Positions 52,136 through 61,252 of a stretch of DNA of 64,000 nt are shown one piece after another. The position numbers and the translations under genes were made by a program. Source of the DNA: Oceaniglobus indicus (GTDB lineage Bacteria > Pseudomonadota > Alphaproteobacteria > Rhodobacterales > Rhodobacteraceae). The notes beneath the pieces are model-generated. The model did not search any database, was not told the origin of the DNA, and saw only the letters and a list, made by a program, of their open reading frames with translations. The first letter of the stretch is position 1. Every line of letters starts with the position of its first letter. The stretch covers positions 124,001 to 188,000 of the forward strand of contig NZ_NMZM01000006.1 in assembly GCF_002751875.1 (NCBI RefSeq). Direction: 5' to 3'.

Positions 52136-53458
52136 TCAGGCGTGAAACGCCGACAGGCAATAATAAAGACCGCGCTCGAAGGTATCGGGCACCCGGCGAT
52201 AGCGCAGGTGCGATCCGATTTCGGCGTTGTTCCAATGGGCGTATCGCGGCCCTTTCAGAAGTTGGCCCAGCAGGCGACGGTCGACCGTGATTTCCACGAA
52301 GGCGTCGGCGTCCGGCGCGCCCTCGATCCGTTCGGGTCCGTTCACCGCATCGAAAGCCGCAGCAAACCCGTTGCCGTCACGCACCAAGATGCGGGTCGGG
52401 CTGTTGAAACCGATGTCGCGCGCCTTGGCCGCAAAGCGCGGATGGGCAGCCGTCAGGGCGGCGAACAGCGCATCGTCGGTGGGCTCCACTTCGCAGTCGT
52501 AATCATAGGGCGCATCAAAGGTCGCCTGGACGAAACGCGCCACATCTTCGGGCGCGGGTTCGTGGTAATCCGCCGTGCGCTCGCCGGTCGACAGGTCACA
52601 GCTCGCGCCCGCCGGCAGAAGGAGCCCTTGTGACGCTACAGATATCCCCGCCTCGATCCGTGCCAACGCATCCGCCAAAGACGGCACGCCGCGCGATCCG
52701 TTCAGCGGCCCAAGCCGCCCGCCCAGCACATAGGTGCCCGCGAAGGGCATGAAGCGGCGTGGCGCGACCGCATCGACATAGCGCACGGCCTGCGCGATGA
52801 ACTGCGCCTCTTTCCGGGCGGCCGCCGCGCGTCGCTGGGCATCGTCGGCAAAGGTGAAGCACTGCGGATAGGGCCCGGCGCCCGCATAGCCGACCAGCAA
52901 CAGGTCGATCACCGGATGGCGTTTCGCGATCCGCTCAAGCACCGTGCGTGACAGGTCGAACGGGCAGTCGTTGGTGTTCAGGATCGTGTGGGTGCCGTCG
53001 GTGATCACCGACAGACTGTCGATCTGGGTGAACCGGAACTCGGTCTCGACCGGTGCGCAGCCAATGAATTTCGCGCAAAGCTCGGGGTTGCAATCGTCGG
53101 CGCCGAAGATCTCGATCGTCGCGCCGTTGCCCAGATCGAAAGGCGCGCCATGGGCCAGTTCGATCACCTGAAAGCCCAGCGCCTCGATGCTGCGGCGCAG
53201 GAACTTCTCGTCGAAGCGGTGGATCAGGACCGGTTTCGTCTTGTCCAGCCGGGCCAGGGTCTTGCGGCTCAGGTGGTCGGGGTGGATGTGGCTGATGTAG
53301 ATGTAATCGAATTCCAGCGATTCGGGCGCCATCGGCAGCGGCGGGTAATGATACCAGCTGCCGTAATATTCGCCCTGAACCAGCCAGGGATCCGTCAGGA
53401 TACGGACCCCCGCCACCTCGATCAGCTCACTTGACGATTGCAGGTGGGTGATCTTCAT
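52136..53458 (-). CDS. MBL-fold hydrolase, CMAH-like
   Basis: 440 aa. A metallo-beta-lactamase fold with SHIHPDHLS (HxHxDH metal site) and later ILNTNDCPFDL. The C-terminal end, HWNNAEIGSHLRYRR and FERGLYYCLSAFH, resembles the end of CMP-N-acetylneuraminate hydroxylase, but the N-terminal Rieske domain is missing. The substrate is therefore unknown; a role on a sugar nucleotide or lipid head group is a guess. It sits 20 bp upstream of, and on the same strand as, trcR's 3' end. Confidence 0.75.
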   Translation of the reverse strand: MKITHLQSSSELIEVAGVRILTDPWLVQGEYYGSWYHYPPLPMAPESLEFDYIYISHIHPDHLSRKTLARLDKTKPVLIHRFDEKFLRRSIEALGFQVIELAHGAPFDLGNGATIEIFGADDCNPELCAKFIGCAPVETEFRFTQIDSLSVITDGTHTILNTNDCPFDLSRTVLERIAKRHPVIDLLLVGYAGAGPYPQCFTFADDAQRRAAAARKEAQFIAQAVRYVDAVAPRRFMPFAGTYVLGGRLGPLNGSRGVPSLADALARIEAGISVASQGLLLPAGASCDLSTGERTADYHEPAPEDVARFVQATFDAPYDYDCEVEPTDDALFAALTAAHPRFAAKARDIGFNSPTRILVRDGNGFAAAFDAVNGPERIEGAPDADAFVEITVDRRLLGQLLKGPRYAHWNNAEIGSHLRYRRVPDTFERGLYYCLSAFHA

Positions 53459-53478
53459 GGTCGCGCCCCCGGATCGGT

Positions 53479-54228
53479 TCAGTCGTCGTCGGCGTCCTTG
53501 TCCGCGTCGCCGGGCAGGTTGAAATAGCTGTCGGCGTCCTTGCTGGCGTCGTGCTTGTCCTCGTCCTCATCCTCGGTCTCGGACAGTGAAAACGTCTCGA
53601 GTCCCGCGATCGCCGTGGGCATCCGCGTCTCGGACGGATTCATCCCCAGGGATTGTTCGGTCGACACCAGCTTGCGGCGTTCATCGTCGGTCATGACCCC
53701 CTGGTCCCGCTTGGCCGCGGCCTTCTGCACCATCTGGTCCAGCTCGGACTGCTTGCACAGGCCCAGCGCGACGGGATCGATCGGGTCGATGTTGTTGATG
53801 TTCCAATGGGTCCGGTCGCGGATCGCCTGAATCGTCGGCTTGGTGGTGCCGACCAGCTTGCCGATCTGGCCGTCGGTCAGTTCGGGATGGAACTTGACCA
53901 GCCACAGGATCGACGCCGGGCGGTCCTGGCGTTTCGACAGCGGCGTATAGCGCGGGCCGCGGCGCTTTTCCTCGCCCACGGCGGCGGAATAGAACTTGAG
54001 CTTCAGCTTGTGCATCGGGTCTTTTTCGCCAGCCTCGATTTCCGACTGGTCCAGCTGGTTGTTGGCAACGGGATCGAATCCCTTGACCCCGGCGGCAACA
54101 TCGCCGTCGGCGATGCCCTGCACCTCAAGCTCGTGCAGACCGCAGAAGTCGGCCACCTGTTTGAACGTCAGCGTGGTGTTGTCGACAAGCCAGACGGCGG
54201 TAGCCTTTGCCATGATCGGTTTCTGCAT
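53479..54228 (-). CDS. trcR: TrcR, cell-cycle transcriptional regulator (DUF1013)
   Basis: 249 aa from the ATG preceded by AAGGAGTGTC; a second ATG five codons later is possible. DUF1013 motifs: VWLVDNTTLTFKQVADFCGLH, FDPVANNQLDQSEI, RPASILWLVKFHPELTDGQIGKLVGTTKPTI, TDDERRKLVSTE. The C-terminal tail is very acidic (ETEDEDEDKHDASKDADS). The family is named after alphaproteobacterial cell-cycle work; two HTH-like units suggest DNA binding. Confidence 0.9.
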   Translation of the reverse strand: MQKPIMAKATAVWLVDNTTLTFKQVADFCGLHELEVQGIADGDVAAGVKGFDPVANNQLDQSEIEAGEKDPMHKLKLKFYSAAVGEEKRRGPRYTPLSKRQDRPASILWLVKFHPELTDGQIGKLVGTTKPTIQAIRDRTHWNINNIDPIDPVALGLCKQSELDQMVQKAAAKRDQGVMTDDERRKLVSTEQSLGMNPSETRMPTAIAGLETFSLSETEDEDEDKHDASKDADSYFNLPGDADKDADDD

Positions 54229-54383
54229 CGCGAGACACTCCTTTGTCTGACTGCAATCCTTGATCCCCGCCCTGACCATGACTTCCCCGGCCGGGGAAAA
54301 CGGCTGGTCCGGGTGGACCCCTTGTTCGTTTTCGGGGAAGTTGGCATGGATATAGGGGTTCGCGGCATCGGAGAAAAGAGAAA

Positions 54384-55013
54384 ATGCGATTTGCACTGAT
54401 TCTGATCCTGTGGCCCTGCCTGTCGTGGGCCGAAGGCGAGCGTGCGGGCGACTTTGACTATTACGTGCTGGCGCTGTCGTGGTCTCCGACATGGTGCGCG
54501 CTTGAGGGCGATGCCCGCAATGCACCCCAATGCGACGATGCGCGCAATTCGGGGTGGGTTCTGCATGGGTTGTGGCCGCAGTTTCACCGCGGCTATCCCA
54601 GCTACTGCCACACGTCCGAACGCGACCCCACGCGCCGGCAATCGGGCGAAATGGCCGATATCATGGGCGATGGCGGCGCCGCCTGGTATCAGTGGAAGAA
54701 ACACGGCCGCTGTTCGGGGCTGAGTGCGGCGCGGTATTACGACACGGCGCGCCGGGCGTTTGCGTCGGTTGAACGGCCGGCGGTGCTGCGCAAGCTGGAC
54801 CGCGCGGTGAAACTGCCCGCGTCGGTGATCGAGGAGGCGTTCATCGCCGCCAACCCCGATCTTGCACCCGACATGATCACGATCACGTGCAAGGCCGGGC
54901 GCATCGCCGAGGCGCGCCTGTGCCTGTCGAAAGACCTTTCGCCGGTGCCCTGTGGGCGCGACGTGGTGCGCGATTGCACGATGGACGACGCCCTTTTCGC
55001 CCCTATCGACTGA
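54384..55013 (+). CDS. Ribonuclease T2 family protein, secreted
   Basis: 209 aa with a signal peptide (LILILWPCLSWA). CAS1 is LHGLWPQF with catalytic His61. CAS2 reads YQWKKHGRC: Lys106 and His107 are kept, but the usual HEW is YQW, so the acidic residue is Gln103. Several cysteines (WCAL, PQCDD, SYCHT, GRCSG, ITCKAG, RLCLS, VPCGR, RDCTM) suggest disulphides. It should cut single-stranded RNA in the periplasm or outside, if the Gln substitution permits. The gene overlaps the convergent DUF808 gene by 11 bp. Confidence 0.88.
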   Translation: MRFALILILWPCLSWAEGERAGDFDYYVLALSWSPTWCALEGDARNAPQCDDARNSGWVLHGLWPQFHRGYPSYCHTSERDPTRRQSGEMADIMGDGGAAWYQWKKHGRCSGLSAARYYDTARRAFASVERPAVLRKLDRAVKLPASVIEEAFIAANPDLAPDMITITCKAGRIAEARLCLSKDLSPVPCGRDVVRDCTMDDALFAPID

Positions 55014-55986
55014 CGTCCCCGGCCTTGTCGCGTGAAAACAGGCCGACCAGGGGTTCGATCGCGTAATGCACCACCGGGATCAGGATCGCCCCGATGATCA
55101 GCCCCACGACCCCGTCCAGGAACGCCGTGACGAACCACTGCGCCGCACCGCCGAAGGTCGGTGACACGTGGCCGGAGGCAGCGACCGCGACATCGTGGAT
55201 CCAGTCATAGGGCGCCGAGAAGCCCATCACGTCCAGCCCATGCAGGATGATCGACCCGCCGACCCAGATCATCGCCGCGGTTCCGATGATCAGCAGCAGC
55301 TTCAGAAACCCCGGCATCCCCTTGACGATGGCGCGTCCCGTGGCGCGGGTCACGCCCAGATGCCCATCCGTGGCCATGGCAAGCCCCACATCGTCGGCCT
55401 TCACGATTACCGCCACCGCGCCATAGACCAGCGCGGTGATCATCAGACCCGCCACCGCAAGGCTGAGCGCTGTCATCGGCAGGCCCAGATCATCGGGAAG
55501 CGCCTCGAGCGTGATGGTCATGATCTCGGCCGACAGGATGAAATCGGTCTTGATCGCACCCTTGATCTTGCGTTTTTCCAGCGTGGCGTCGATCTTCTTC
55601 TGCTCGACCAGATCCTTGGCCGAATGGTCGGCGGGGTTGACGACGTGCCAGACCTTTTCGGCGCCCTCGAAACACAGATACGCGCCACCCAGCATCAGCA
55701 AGGGCGCAATCAGCCAAGGCGCGAAGGCCGACAACAACAGCGCGCCGGGCAACAGGATCACCAGCTTGTTGAACAGCGACCCCTTGGTGATGCCCCAGAC
55801 GATGGGCAGCTCGCGCGCGGCGGCAAATCCCTGGACATACTTCGGCGTCACGGCCGCATCGTCGATCAGGGCGCCGGCGGCCTTGGACGATGCCTTGACC
55901 GCCTGCCCCACGGCATCATCCACCGATGTGGCGGCAACCTTGGCGATGGCCGCCACGTCGTCGAGAAGGGCAAGCAATCCGCTCAT
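55003..55986 (-). CDS. DUF808 inner-membrane protein (YedI-like)
   Basis: 327 aa with several membrane helices (LVILLPGALLLSAFAPWLIA; LAVAGLMITALVYGAVAVIV; GVVGLIIGAILIPVVHY). The N-terminus MSGLLALLDDVAAIAK and KTDFILSAEIMTITL are DUF808 hallmarks. Function unknown. It lies 31 bp downstream of the quinone oxidoreductase gene on the same strand. Confidence 0.88.
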   Translation of the reverse strand: MSGLLALLDDVAAIAKVAATSVDDAVGQAVKASSKAAGALIDDAAVTPKYVQGFAAARELPIVWGITKGSLFNKLVILLPGALLLSAFAPWLIAPLLMLGGAYLCFEGAEKVWHVVNPADHSAKDLVEQKKIDATLEKRKIKGAIKTDFILSAEIMTITLEALPDDLGLPMTALSLAVAGLMITALVYGAVAVIVKADDVGLAMATDGHLGVTRATGRAIVKGMPGFLKLLLIIGTAAMIWVGGSIILHGLDVMGFSAPYDWIHDVAVAASGHVSPTFGGAAQWFVTAFLDGVVGLIIGAILIPVVHYAIEPLVGLFSRDKAGDVSR

Positions 55987-56017
55987 GCGTCATCTTTCCT
56001 TGGGGTCAGGGTCAGTC

Positions 56018-57004
56018 TCATCCGGCGATCCGCAGCACGATCTTGCCGATATGGGTCGAGCTTTCCATCCGCGCATGGGCGCGGGCCGCGTCCTCGAGCG
56101 CGAATTCCTCGTCCATGACGGGATGGATCCGGCCCGACGCGAGCATCGGCCAGATTTCGCGGCGCAGCGCCTCGGCGATGCGCGCCTTGGTCAGATCGCT
56201 TTGCGGTCGCAGGGTGGATCCGGTCACGGTCAGGCGGCGCACCATGATCTGGGCGAAGTTCAGATCGGCCTTCGGGCTTTCCAGAAATGCGATCTGGACC
56301 AATCGCCCGTCGTCGGCCAGCGCCTTGATGTTGCGGGCAATGTACGAGCCGCCGACCATGTCGAGGATCAGGTTCGCGCCGCCCTCGGCCTTCATGATCT
56401 CGGCGAAATCTTCGGTCTTGTAATTGATCGCCCGCTCGGCCCCGAGATCAATGCAGGCGGCGCATTTTTCGTCGGATCCGGCCGTGGCAAAGACCCGCGC
56501 GCCCAACGCGCGCGCGATCTGGATCGCGGTGGTGCCGATGCCGGACGACCCGCCATGCACCAGAAACCGTTCACCCGCCGACAGGCCACCGCGCATCACG
56601 ACGTTGGAATAGACGGTGAAGAACGTCTCGGGCAAACAGGCGGCGCGCTTCATGTCCATGCCCGCGGGCACCGGCAGGGCGTGGTCGGCGTGACAGACGG
56701 CATATTCGGCATAACCGCCACCGGGCAACAACGCGCAGACCTGATCGCCCACCGCCCAACGGGTCACGCCGGGGCCGATTTCGGCCACGGTTCCGGCCCC
56801 TTCCAGCCCCGGCAGATCGCTGGCGCCGGGCGGCGGAGCGTAATTGCCCGCCCGTTGCAGCGCATCGGGACGATTCACCCCGGCATAGGCCAGTTCGATC
56901 AGGATCTGGCCGTGGCCCGGCACCGGGCGCATGCGCTCGGCGGGCTTCAGAACCTCGGGGCCCCCGGGTTCGCTGATTTCGACGGCGCGCATTGACTTGC
57001 TCAT
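56018..57004 (-). CDS. NAD(P)H quinone oxidoreductase, MDR family
   Basis: 328 aa from the ATG at 57004; a TTG three codons upstream is the alternative. GroES-like N-domain (GVNRPDALQRAGNYAPPPGASDLPGLEGAGTV shortened in motif NRPDALQR, GLEGAG), then a Rossmann part GGSSGIGTTAIQIARALG. It has no structural zinc cysteines, matching the PIG3-type quinone reductase group. It should reduce quinones with NADPH. Confidence 0.88.
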   Translation of the reverse strand: MSKSMRAVEISEPGGPEVLKPAERMRPVPGHGQILIELAYAGVNRPDALQRAGNYAPPPGASDLPGLEGAGTVAEIGPGVTRWAVGDQVCALLPGGGYAEYAVCHADHALPVPAGMDMKRAACLPETFFTVYSNVVMRGGLSAGERFLVHGGSSGIGTTAIQIARALGARVFATAGSDEKCAACIDLGAERAINYKTEDFAEIMKAEGGANLILDMVGGSYIARNIKALADDGRLVQIAFLESPKADLNFAQIMVRRLTVTGSTLRPQSDLTKARIAEALRREIWPMLASGRIHPVMDEEFALEDAARAHARMESSTHIGKIVLRIAG

Positions 57005-57075
57005 GTCGTTCAAGGTCCTTTGCCGGTTTTTCGTTCCATATCAGCGGCGCGGGCGCTTCACCACACCGGCGGTGC

Positions 57076-57762
57076 CTATCCCCGACCCCGCCAGCTTCCC
57101 GGCATGTCCGCACGCGGCGCTCGCGACGGCGCGCGCACCTTCGACGCCAGCCAGTTCGGCCCGATCATCAGACCGCGCAACAGCGGGTTGTCGTTGATCG
57201 CTGCCTTGGCCTTTTCGAACTGCATCACGTTTTCGATGCGACGGTCCAGGAACGCCCAGGTCGCCTTGTCGTCGATGCTGTCATCGCCAAGCCAGTACAG
57301 CACCGTCGACGCATAGACTCCCGACAGGGTCGCGCGCTTGGAATACCAGTTGATATCGTCCGAGGTATCGCCCAGGGCGGTCCAAATATGATCGGCCGTT
57401 TCCCAGATCGCCCGCGCCCCCTCGGCCGCATGTTGCGGCAGGGAAAAGAACGTGGTGCCACGGCGCACGACCTCCTTGTCGTCCACGGCCTCGAGCCTGA
57501 AGCGCACGGCGCGTGCGACCTTTTCGCGGAACTTGAGGTGGCTCATGTCGGTCTCGCGCAGCCGTTCCAGCATTGCCGCATCGCCCGCCCGGTGAAACGC
57601 CAGCGCCAGGTCCAGCGCGCCGCGCGGGAACAGCGCCTTGGCCCGGGCCGGGTCGACATCCGCATCGCGGGCGGCGGCGGCAAGGGTCGCCGCGCTCCAG
57701 CCGTCGAAGGGCACGTGCATCATCGCCGCGTCCAGGATCCGGCTTTTCGCATCATCGGTCAT
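57076..57762 (-). CDS. COQ9 family protein
   Basis: 228 aa. A TetR-like fold without a true DNA-binding start (RILDAAMMHVPFDGWSAATL), then SHLKFREKVARAVRFRLE, the conserved WETADHIWTALGDTSDDINWYSKRATLSGVY and STVLYWLGDDS. COQ9 proteins bind lipid and support ubiquinone synthesis with Coq7. It is divergent from rpsU. A ubiquinone role agrees with alphaproteobacterial relatives. Confidence 0.93.
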   Translation of the reverse strand: MTDDAKSRILDAAMMHVPFDGWSAATLAAAARDADVDPARAKALFPRGALDLALAFHRAGDAAMLERLRETDMSHLKFREKVARAVRFRLEAVDDKEVVRRGTTFFSLPQHAAEGARAIWETADHIWTALGDTSDDINWYSKRATLSGVYASTVLYWLGDDSIDDKATWAFLDRRIENVMQFEKAKAAINDNPLLRGLMIGPNWLASKVRAPSRAPRADMPGSWRGRG

Positions 57763-57869
57763 GATTCACCTCTTCAATTTCGTCTCACTGGACAAGTTAG
57801 CACAAGGTTGCTATACGCCCACTTCCTGCACTTTATGCAACTTCAACCTAGAAAGGTGGTGAAAACCAC

Positions 57870-58076
57870 ATGCAGGTCAGTGTTCGTGACAACAACGTCG
57901 ATCAGGCGCTCCGCGCTCTGAAGAAAAAGCTCCAGCGTGAGGGCGTTTTTCGTGAAATGAAGCTCAAGCAGCATTTCGAAAAACCGTCCGAGAAGAAAGC
58001 GCGCGAGAAGGCCGAGGCCATCCGTCGCGCCCGCAAGCTTGCCCGTAAAAAGGCACAGCGCGAAGGCATGATGTAA
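57870..58076 (+). CDS. rpsU: 30S ribosomal protein S21
   Basis: 68 aa. [20 protein letters not shown] and [20 protein letters not shown] are diagnostic. The preceding AGGTGGTG is its ribosome-binding site. It is a single gene with a GC-rich terminator 37 bp downstream. Confidence 0.97.
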   Translation: MQVSVRDNNVDQALRALKKKLQREGVFREMKLKQHFEKPSEKKAREKAEAIRRARKLARKKAQREGMM

Positions 58077-58113
58077 GAGTTTTCGACTCTGGGCCGTTTC
58101 GGCGGCCACACGA

Positions 58114-58142
58114 AAACCCCCGGGCGAAAGCGCCGGGGGTTT
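58114..58142. terminator. Hairpin between convergent rpsU and DUF992 genes
   Basis: AAACCCCCGG-type stem closed by GGGGGTTT with a GAAA-type loop. Ts in the stem's 3' arm serve both strands, so it probably ends both convergent genes. Confidence 0.75.
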
Positions 58143-58175
58143 GGTGTTTCAGGGGGATCGACAGCGATGATGCCG

Positions 58176-58682
58176 TCACTCCATCGAGGCAAGGGTCAGG
58201 CGGCTGAGCCCGACGGCGATGTTCAGCCCGGTCTTGCCTTCGACGCTGAACGGCTGAAGGCCGATGGAATCGTTGCTACCGCCGATCAGGGCATTGGCGC
58301 CAAGGCCGACACCGACAGACGCATCAGCCGAAACACCCGCATAGGTGCCGTCCAGCGTCATGTCTTCGGGCGCACGGTCCAGCGCCTGCACGACCACCCA
58401 TTTCATATAGCTTTCGCCCGAAATGCCGATATCGACACCCAGCTTGTCCATCTTGCCGCGATAGATCTGTTCGGATCCGTCGTTCTGTTCGAACACACAC
58501 ATCGCATCGCGGCTGGACCCGATCAGAAGGCCGAAGCCGCCTTCGATGTTGCATTCCAGGTATCCCAGCGTGGTGCCCGTCTCGACGGTCCGGGTCTCGA
58601 CGGCGGTCTGCGCCCCGGCGGACAGGGGCAGCGCGGCGGCGATTGCGATGGCCGCAAATGTGGATCGGTTGTGGTGGGTCAT
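58176..58682 (-). CDS. DUF992 exported protein
   Basis: 168 aa from an ATG preceded by CGGAG. It has a signal peptide (TFAAIAIAAALPLSAGAQT). DUF992 motifs: GYLECNIEGGFGLLIGSSR, CVFEQNDG, IYRGKMDKLGVDIGISG. The C-terminus is Gly-rich and beta-like (ASVGVGLGANALIGGSN). Alphaproteobacterial periplasmic proteins of this type have no known function. Confidence 0.88.
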   Translation of the reverse strand: MTHHNRSTFAAIAIAAALPLSAGAQTAVETRTVETGTTLGYLECNIEGGFGLLIGSSRDAMCVFEQNDGSEQIYRGKMDKLGVDIGISGESYMKWVVVQALDRAPEDMTLDGTYAGVSADASVGVGLGANALIGGSNDSIGLQPFSVEGKTGLNIAVGLSRLTLASME

Positions 58683-58787
58683 GGAACAACTCCGTTGGTT
58701 TGGCGACGCCGGCACGCTGCCGGTTCACATTGTCACCAGAACGGGCCAAGGCCGGGCGATGTTCCACGGGGGCCACCTTACCGCGCG

Positions 58788-59174
58788 TCAGCCGGCAGTT
58801 TCGGCGGCCTGCTTTTTCAGCACCTCCTGCAACAGGCGCGCGTTGCGCAGGTTGCCCTTGAACGCCACGTCAAAGAGGTCGCCGACCACGGGCACCGCGC
58901 CGACGCCAAGGTCGATTCCCCAGTTCACCATCATCCGCACCAGAACAGTCCGCGGCACCCCCAGACGATGCGCCCGCCAGATCAGCCATGCCGCCGGCAC
59001 GGCCACGACCGCATCGCCGACACCGGGAATCAGCCCGATCAGCGAATCGTAACCGAAACGGATGCCCAGCACGCTGAACCGCGCGTCCAGCAGGCGCGCC
59101 AGGCGGTCGATCCGGCGCAATTCGGCGGCGTGTCGCGACATTGCGGTTTGCTGGGCTTTCGGGTCCGGTCGCAA
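58788..59174 (-). CDS. DUF4112 membrane protein
   Basis: 128 aa. The start appears to be a TTG, because AAGGAGG lies four bases before it; an ATG 11 codons later has no such site. DUF4112 motifs: RIDRLARLLDARFSVLG, RFGYDSLIGLIPGVGDAVVA, VVGDLFDVAFKGNLRNARLL. Two hydrophobic helices are predicted. Function unknown. Confidence 0.85.
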   Translation of the reverse strand: MRPDPKAQQTAMSRHAAELRRIDRLARLLDARFSVLGIRFGYDSLIGLIPGVGDAVVAVPAAWLIWRAHRLGVPRTVLVRMMVNWGIDLGVGAVPVVGDLFDVAFKGNLRNARLLQEVLKKQAAETAG

Positions 59175-59283
59175 GCGGCCTCCTTGGGCAAAACGGCGCC
59201 GGGTGGTGCGCCCGACCTAGGATCGGCCATTGCACACCGTCGGCGGGGCGATATTCTGTGCGAAACCACACACGAGTCCTGAC

Positions 59284-59733
59284 ATGATCACCCGTCGTTT
59301 CGCGCTTTGCAATGGTGTCGCCTTCGCTTTGGGTGCCTGCGGCCGCCAGCCCCCCCCGCCCCCGCCCGAGGCCAGCCGGGGCGCACGGGCGCTGTCGCCC
59401 AAGATCGCGTTCTATGCGCAGAAGTGGAACGTGCCCGAATCGCTGGTGCATCGGGTCGTGCAACGCGAAAGCGGTTATGATCCGGCGGCGCGCAACGGCC
59501 CCTATTACGGCCTGATGCAGATCCATCCGACAACGGCGCGCACCATGGGCCACAAGGGCGCGCCCGACGCATTGCTGGATGCCGACACGAACCTGAATTA
59601 CGCGGTCAAATACCTGCGCGGTGCCTGGATGGTTGCCGACGGCAGCCCGGACCGTGCCGTGTCCTGGTATTCCCGCGGCTATTACTACGAGGCCAAGAAA
59701 CGCGGATTGCTGAAGGAAACCGGCCTGCGCTAG
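59284..59733 (+). CDS. Lytic transglycosylase (SLT domain) lipoprotein
   Basis: 149 aa. The N-terminus has a lipoprotein-type signal ending FALGAC, then a poly-Pro spacer. SLT domain: VPESLVHRVVQRESGYDP with the catalytic Glu, GLMQIHPTTARTMG, NLNYAVKYLRGAW, and AVSWYSRGYYYEAK. It should cleave peptidoglycan glycan strands. It converges on mscL. Confidence 0.9.
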   Translation: MITRRFALCNGVAFALGACGRQPPPPPPEASRGARALSPKIAFYAQKWNVPESLVHRVVQRESGYDPAARNGPYYGLMQIHPTTARTMGHKGAPDALLDADTNLNYAVKYLRGAWMVADGSPDRAVSWYSRGYYYEAKKRGLLKETGLR

Positions 59734-59751
59734 GCAGGCCGGCGTCGCGGA

Positions 59752-60189
59752 TCAGGCGCGGCCCTTGGCCAGTTCGTCGCGGATGGCAATCAGGACGTCC
59801 AGCTCCGATGGGCCGGTCTGCACCTCGGGCGCAATGTCGTCCGGCTTTTCCGCTGCCGATTTCAGCCGGTTGACCGCCTTGACCAGCATGAAGACCACAA
59901 AGGCGATGATGAAAAAGTTGATGCAGGCCGTGATGAAGGCACCATAGGCAAAGATCGCCGCCCCGGAATCACGCGCGGCGTCCAACCCGACGCCGGGCGG
60001 CACGTCACCCGACAGCACGACATACATGCTGGTGAAATCCACCCCGCCGAGGATGAGACCGATAACCGGGTTGATCAGATCCCCCACAAGGGACGTCACG
60101 ATGGCGGTGAAGGCCGCGCCGATGATGATGCCCACGGCCAGGTCCATGACGTTGCCCTTGGCGATAAAATCCTTGAATTCGTTGATCAT
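59752..60189 (-). CDS. mscL: Large-conductance mechanosensitive channel
   Basis: 145 aa. [20 protein letters not shown] is the N-terminal helix and TM1 start; [17 protein letters not shown] ends TM1, and [20 protein letters not shown] is TM2. The pentameric channel opens under membrane tension in hypo-osmotic shock. Confidence 0.96.
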   Translation of the reverse strand: MINEFKDFIAKGNVMDLAVGIIIGAAFTAIVTSLVGDLINPVIGLILGGVDFTSMYVVLSGDVPPGVGLDAARDSGAAIFAYGAFITACINFFIIAFVVFMLVKAVNRLKSAAEKPDDIAPEVQTGPSELDVLIAIRDELAKGRA

Positions 60190-60397
60190 TTGCGGCCCCC
60201 GCTGTCCAAATATCCTTGCAGATCTGCTAGCGCACCCCGGACGATCTGAAAAGATGATTCCGCATCAGCCGCCTATGCCCCAGGTTGAATGGGGCGGAAC
60301 GCCGGACGCGCCCCTGCCGGCGCAACCCGCAGCTTTCGGATCGCGGGCCGCATTGATCCCGCCTATCCTCGGACCAGCCCCAAGCGAGAGTAACGCC

Positions 60398-61243
60398 ATG
60401 CGCGACACCGAACACAGCTATCACTGGCAACTCATGCGCCGCGCCATCGACCGGCTGGACACGGATGACGGCCGGTCCATGACGCTTGAGGATATCGCGT
60501 CCGAGATGAACCTGTCACCGGCGCATTTTCAGCGGATCTTCTCGCGTTGGGCCGGGATCTCGCCCAAACGGTTCCAGCAGTATCTGCGGCTGGGCCATGC
60601 CAAGACCCTGCTGGAGCGGCGCGTGACAACGCTGGAGGCGGCGGCGGAAACTGGGCTGTCGGGGGGTGGACGGCTGCACGATCTGTTCGTGCGGTGGGAA
60701 GCGATGTCGCCCGGCGATTATGCGCGCAGGGGGGACGGCCTGACCGTGTTCTGGGGCTGGTTCGACAGCCCCTTCGGCCCGGCGCTGGTCATGGGCACCG
60801 ACAAGGGCATCTGCGGCATCGCGCTGTCCGCCGAAACCGGCCCGGACGCGGCGATGGCCGATCTGACCGGCCGCTGGCCCAATGCATCCTTTGTCGAAAA
60901 CCCCATGCGGTTGCGCACGTGGGTGTTGTCGGCGTTCGGCGCGGACACCGCCACTGACCCCACGCCCCTGTTCCTGATCGGTGCCCCGTTCCAGATCAAG
61001 GTGTGGGAGGCGCTTTTGCGCGTGCCCACGGGCCACGTTACCACCTATGGCGACATTGCCGAACATATCGGTTCCCCCCGCGCCGTGCGGGCCGTGGGCA
61101 CCGCGGTCGGGCGCAATCCGATCAGCTGGCTGATCCCGTGCCATCGCGCCATCCGCAAGACCGGCGGGCTGGGCGGATATCACTGGGGCCTGCCGGTGAA
61201 ACGCGTCATGCTGGCTGACGAGGCGGCAATGACGGGATTGTGA
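60398..61243 (+). CDS. AraC-type HTH fused to methylated-DNA-protein-cysteine methyltransferase
   Basis: 281 aa from an ATG after GCGAGAG; the upstream open frame is not protein-like. An AraC HTH (MTLEDIASEMNLSPAHFQRIFSRW, ISPKRFQQYLRL) is fused to an Ogt-type domain with the active site LIPCHRAIRKTGG and VTTYGDIAEHIGSPRAVRAVG. It lacks the N-terminal Ada zinc domain that senses methyl phosphotriesters. It should repair O6-methylguanine by self-methylation; whether it also activates genes is open. Confidence 0.92.
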   Translation: MRDTEHSYHWQLMRRAIDRLDTDDGRSMTLEDIASEMNLSPAHFQRIFSRWAGISPKRFQQYLRLGHAKTLLERRVTTLEAAAETGLSGGGRLHDLFVRWEAMSPGDYARRGDGLTVFWGWFDSPFGPALVMGTDKGICGIALSAETGPDAAMADLTGRWPNASFVENPMRLRTWVLSAFGADTATDPTPLFLIGAPFQIKVWEALLRVPTGHVTTYGDIAEHIGSPRAVRAVGTAVGRNPISWLIPCHRAIRKTGGLGGYHWGLPVKRVMLADEAAMTGL

Positions 61244-61252
61244 GGATCACGA

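Noticed and set aside
60205-60230. Third copy of the dispersed motif before mscL (CCAAATATCC)
   Set aside because: Only a short central part matches; it may be a different intergenic word.
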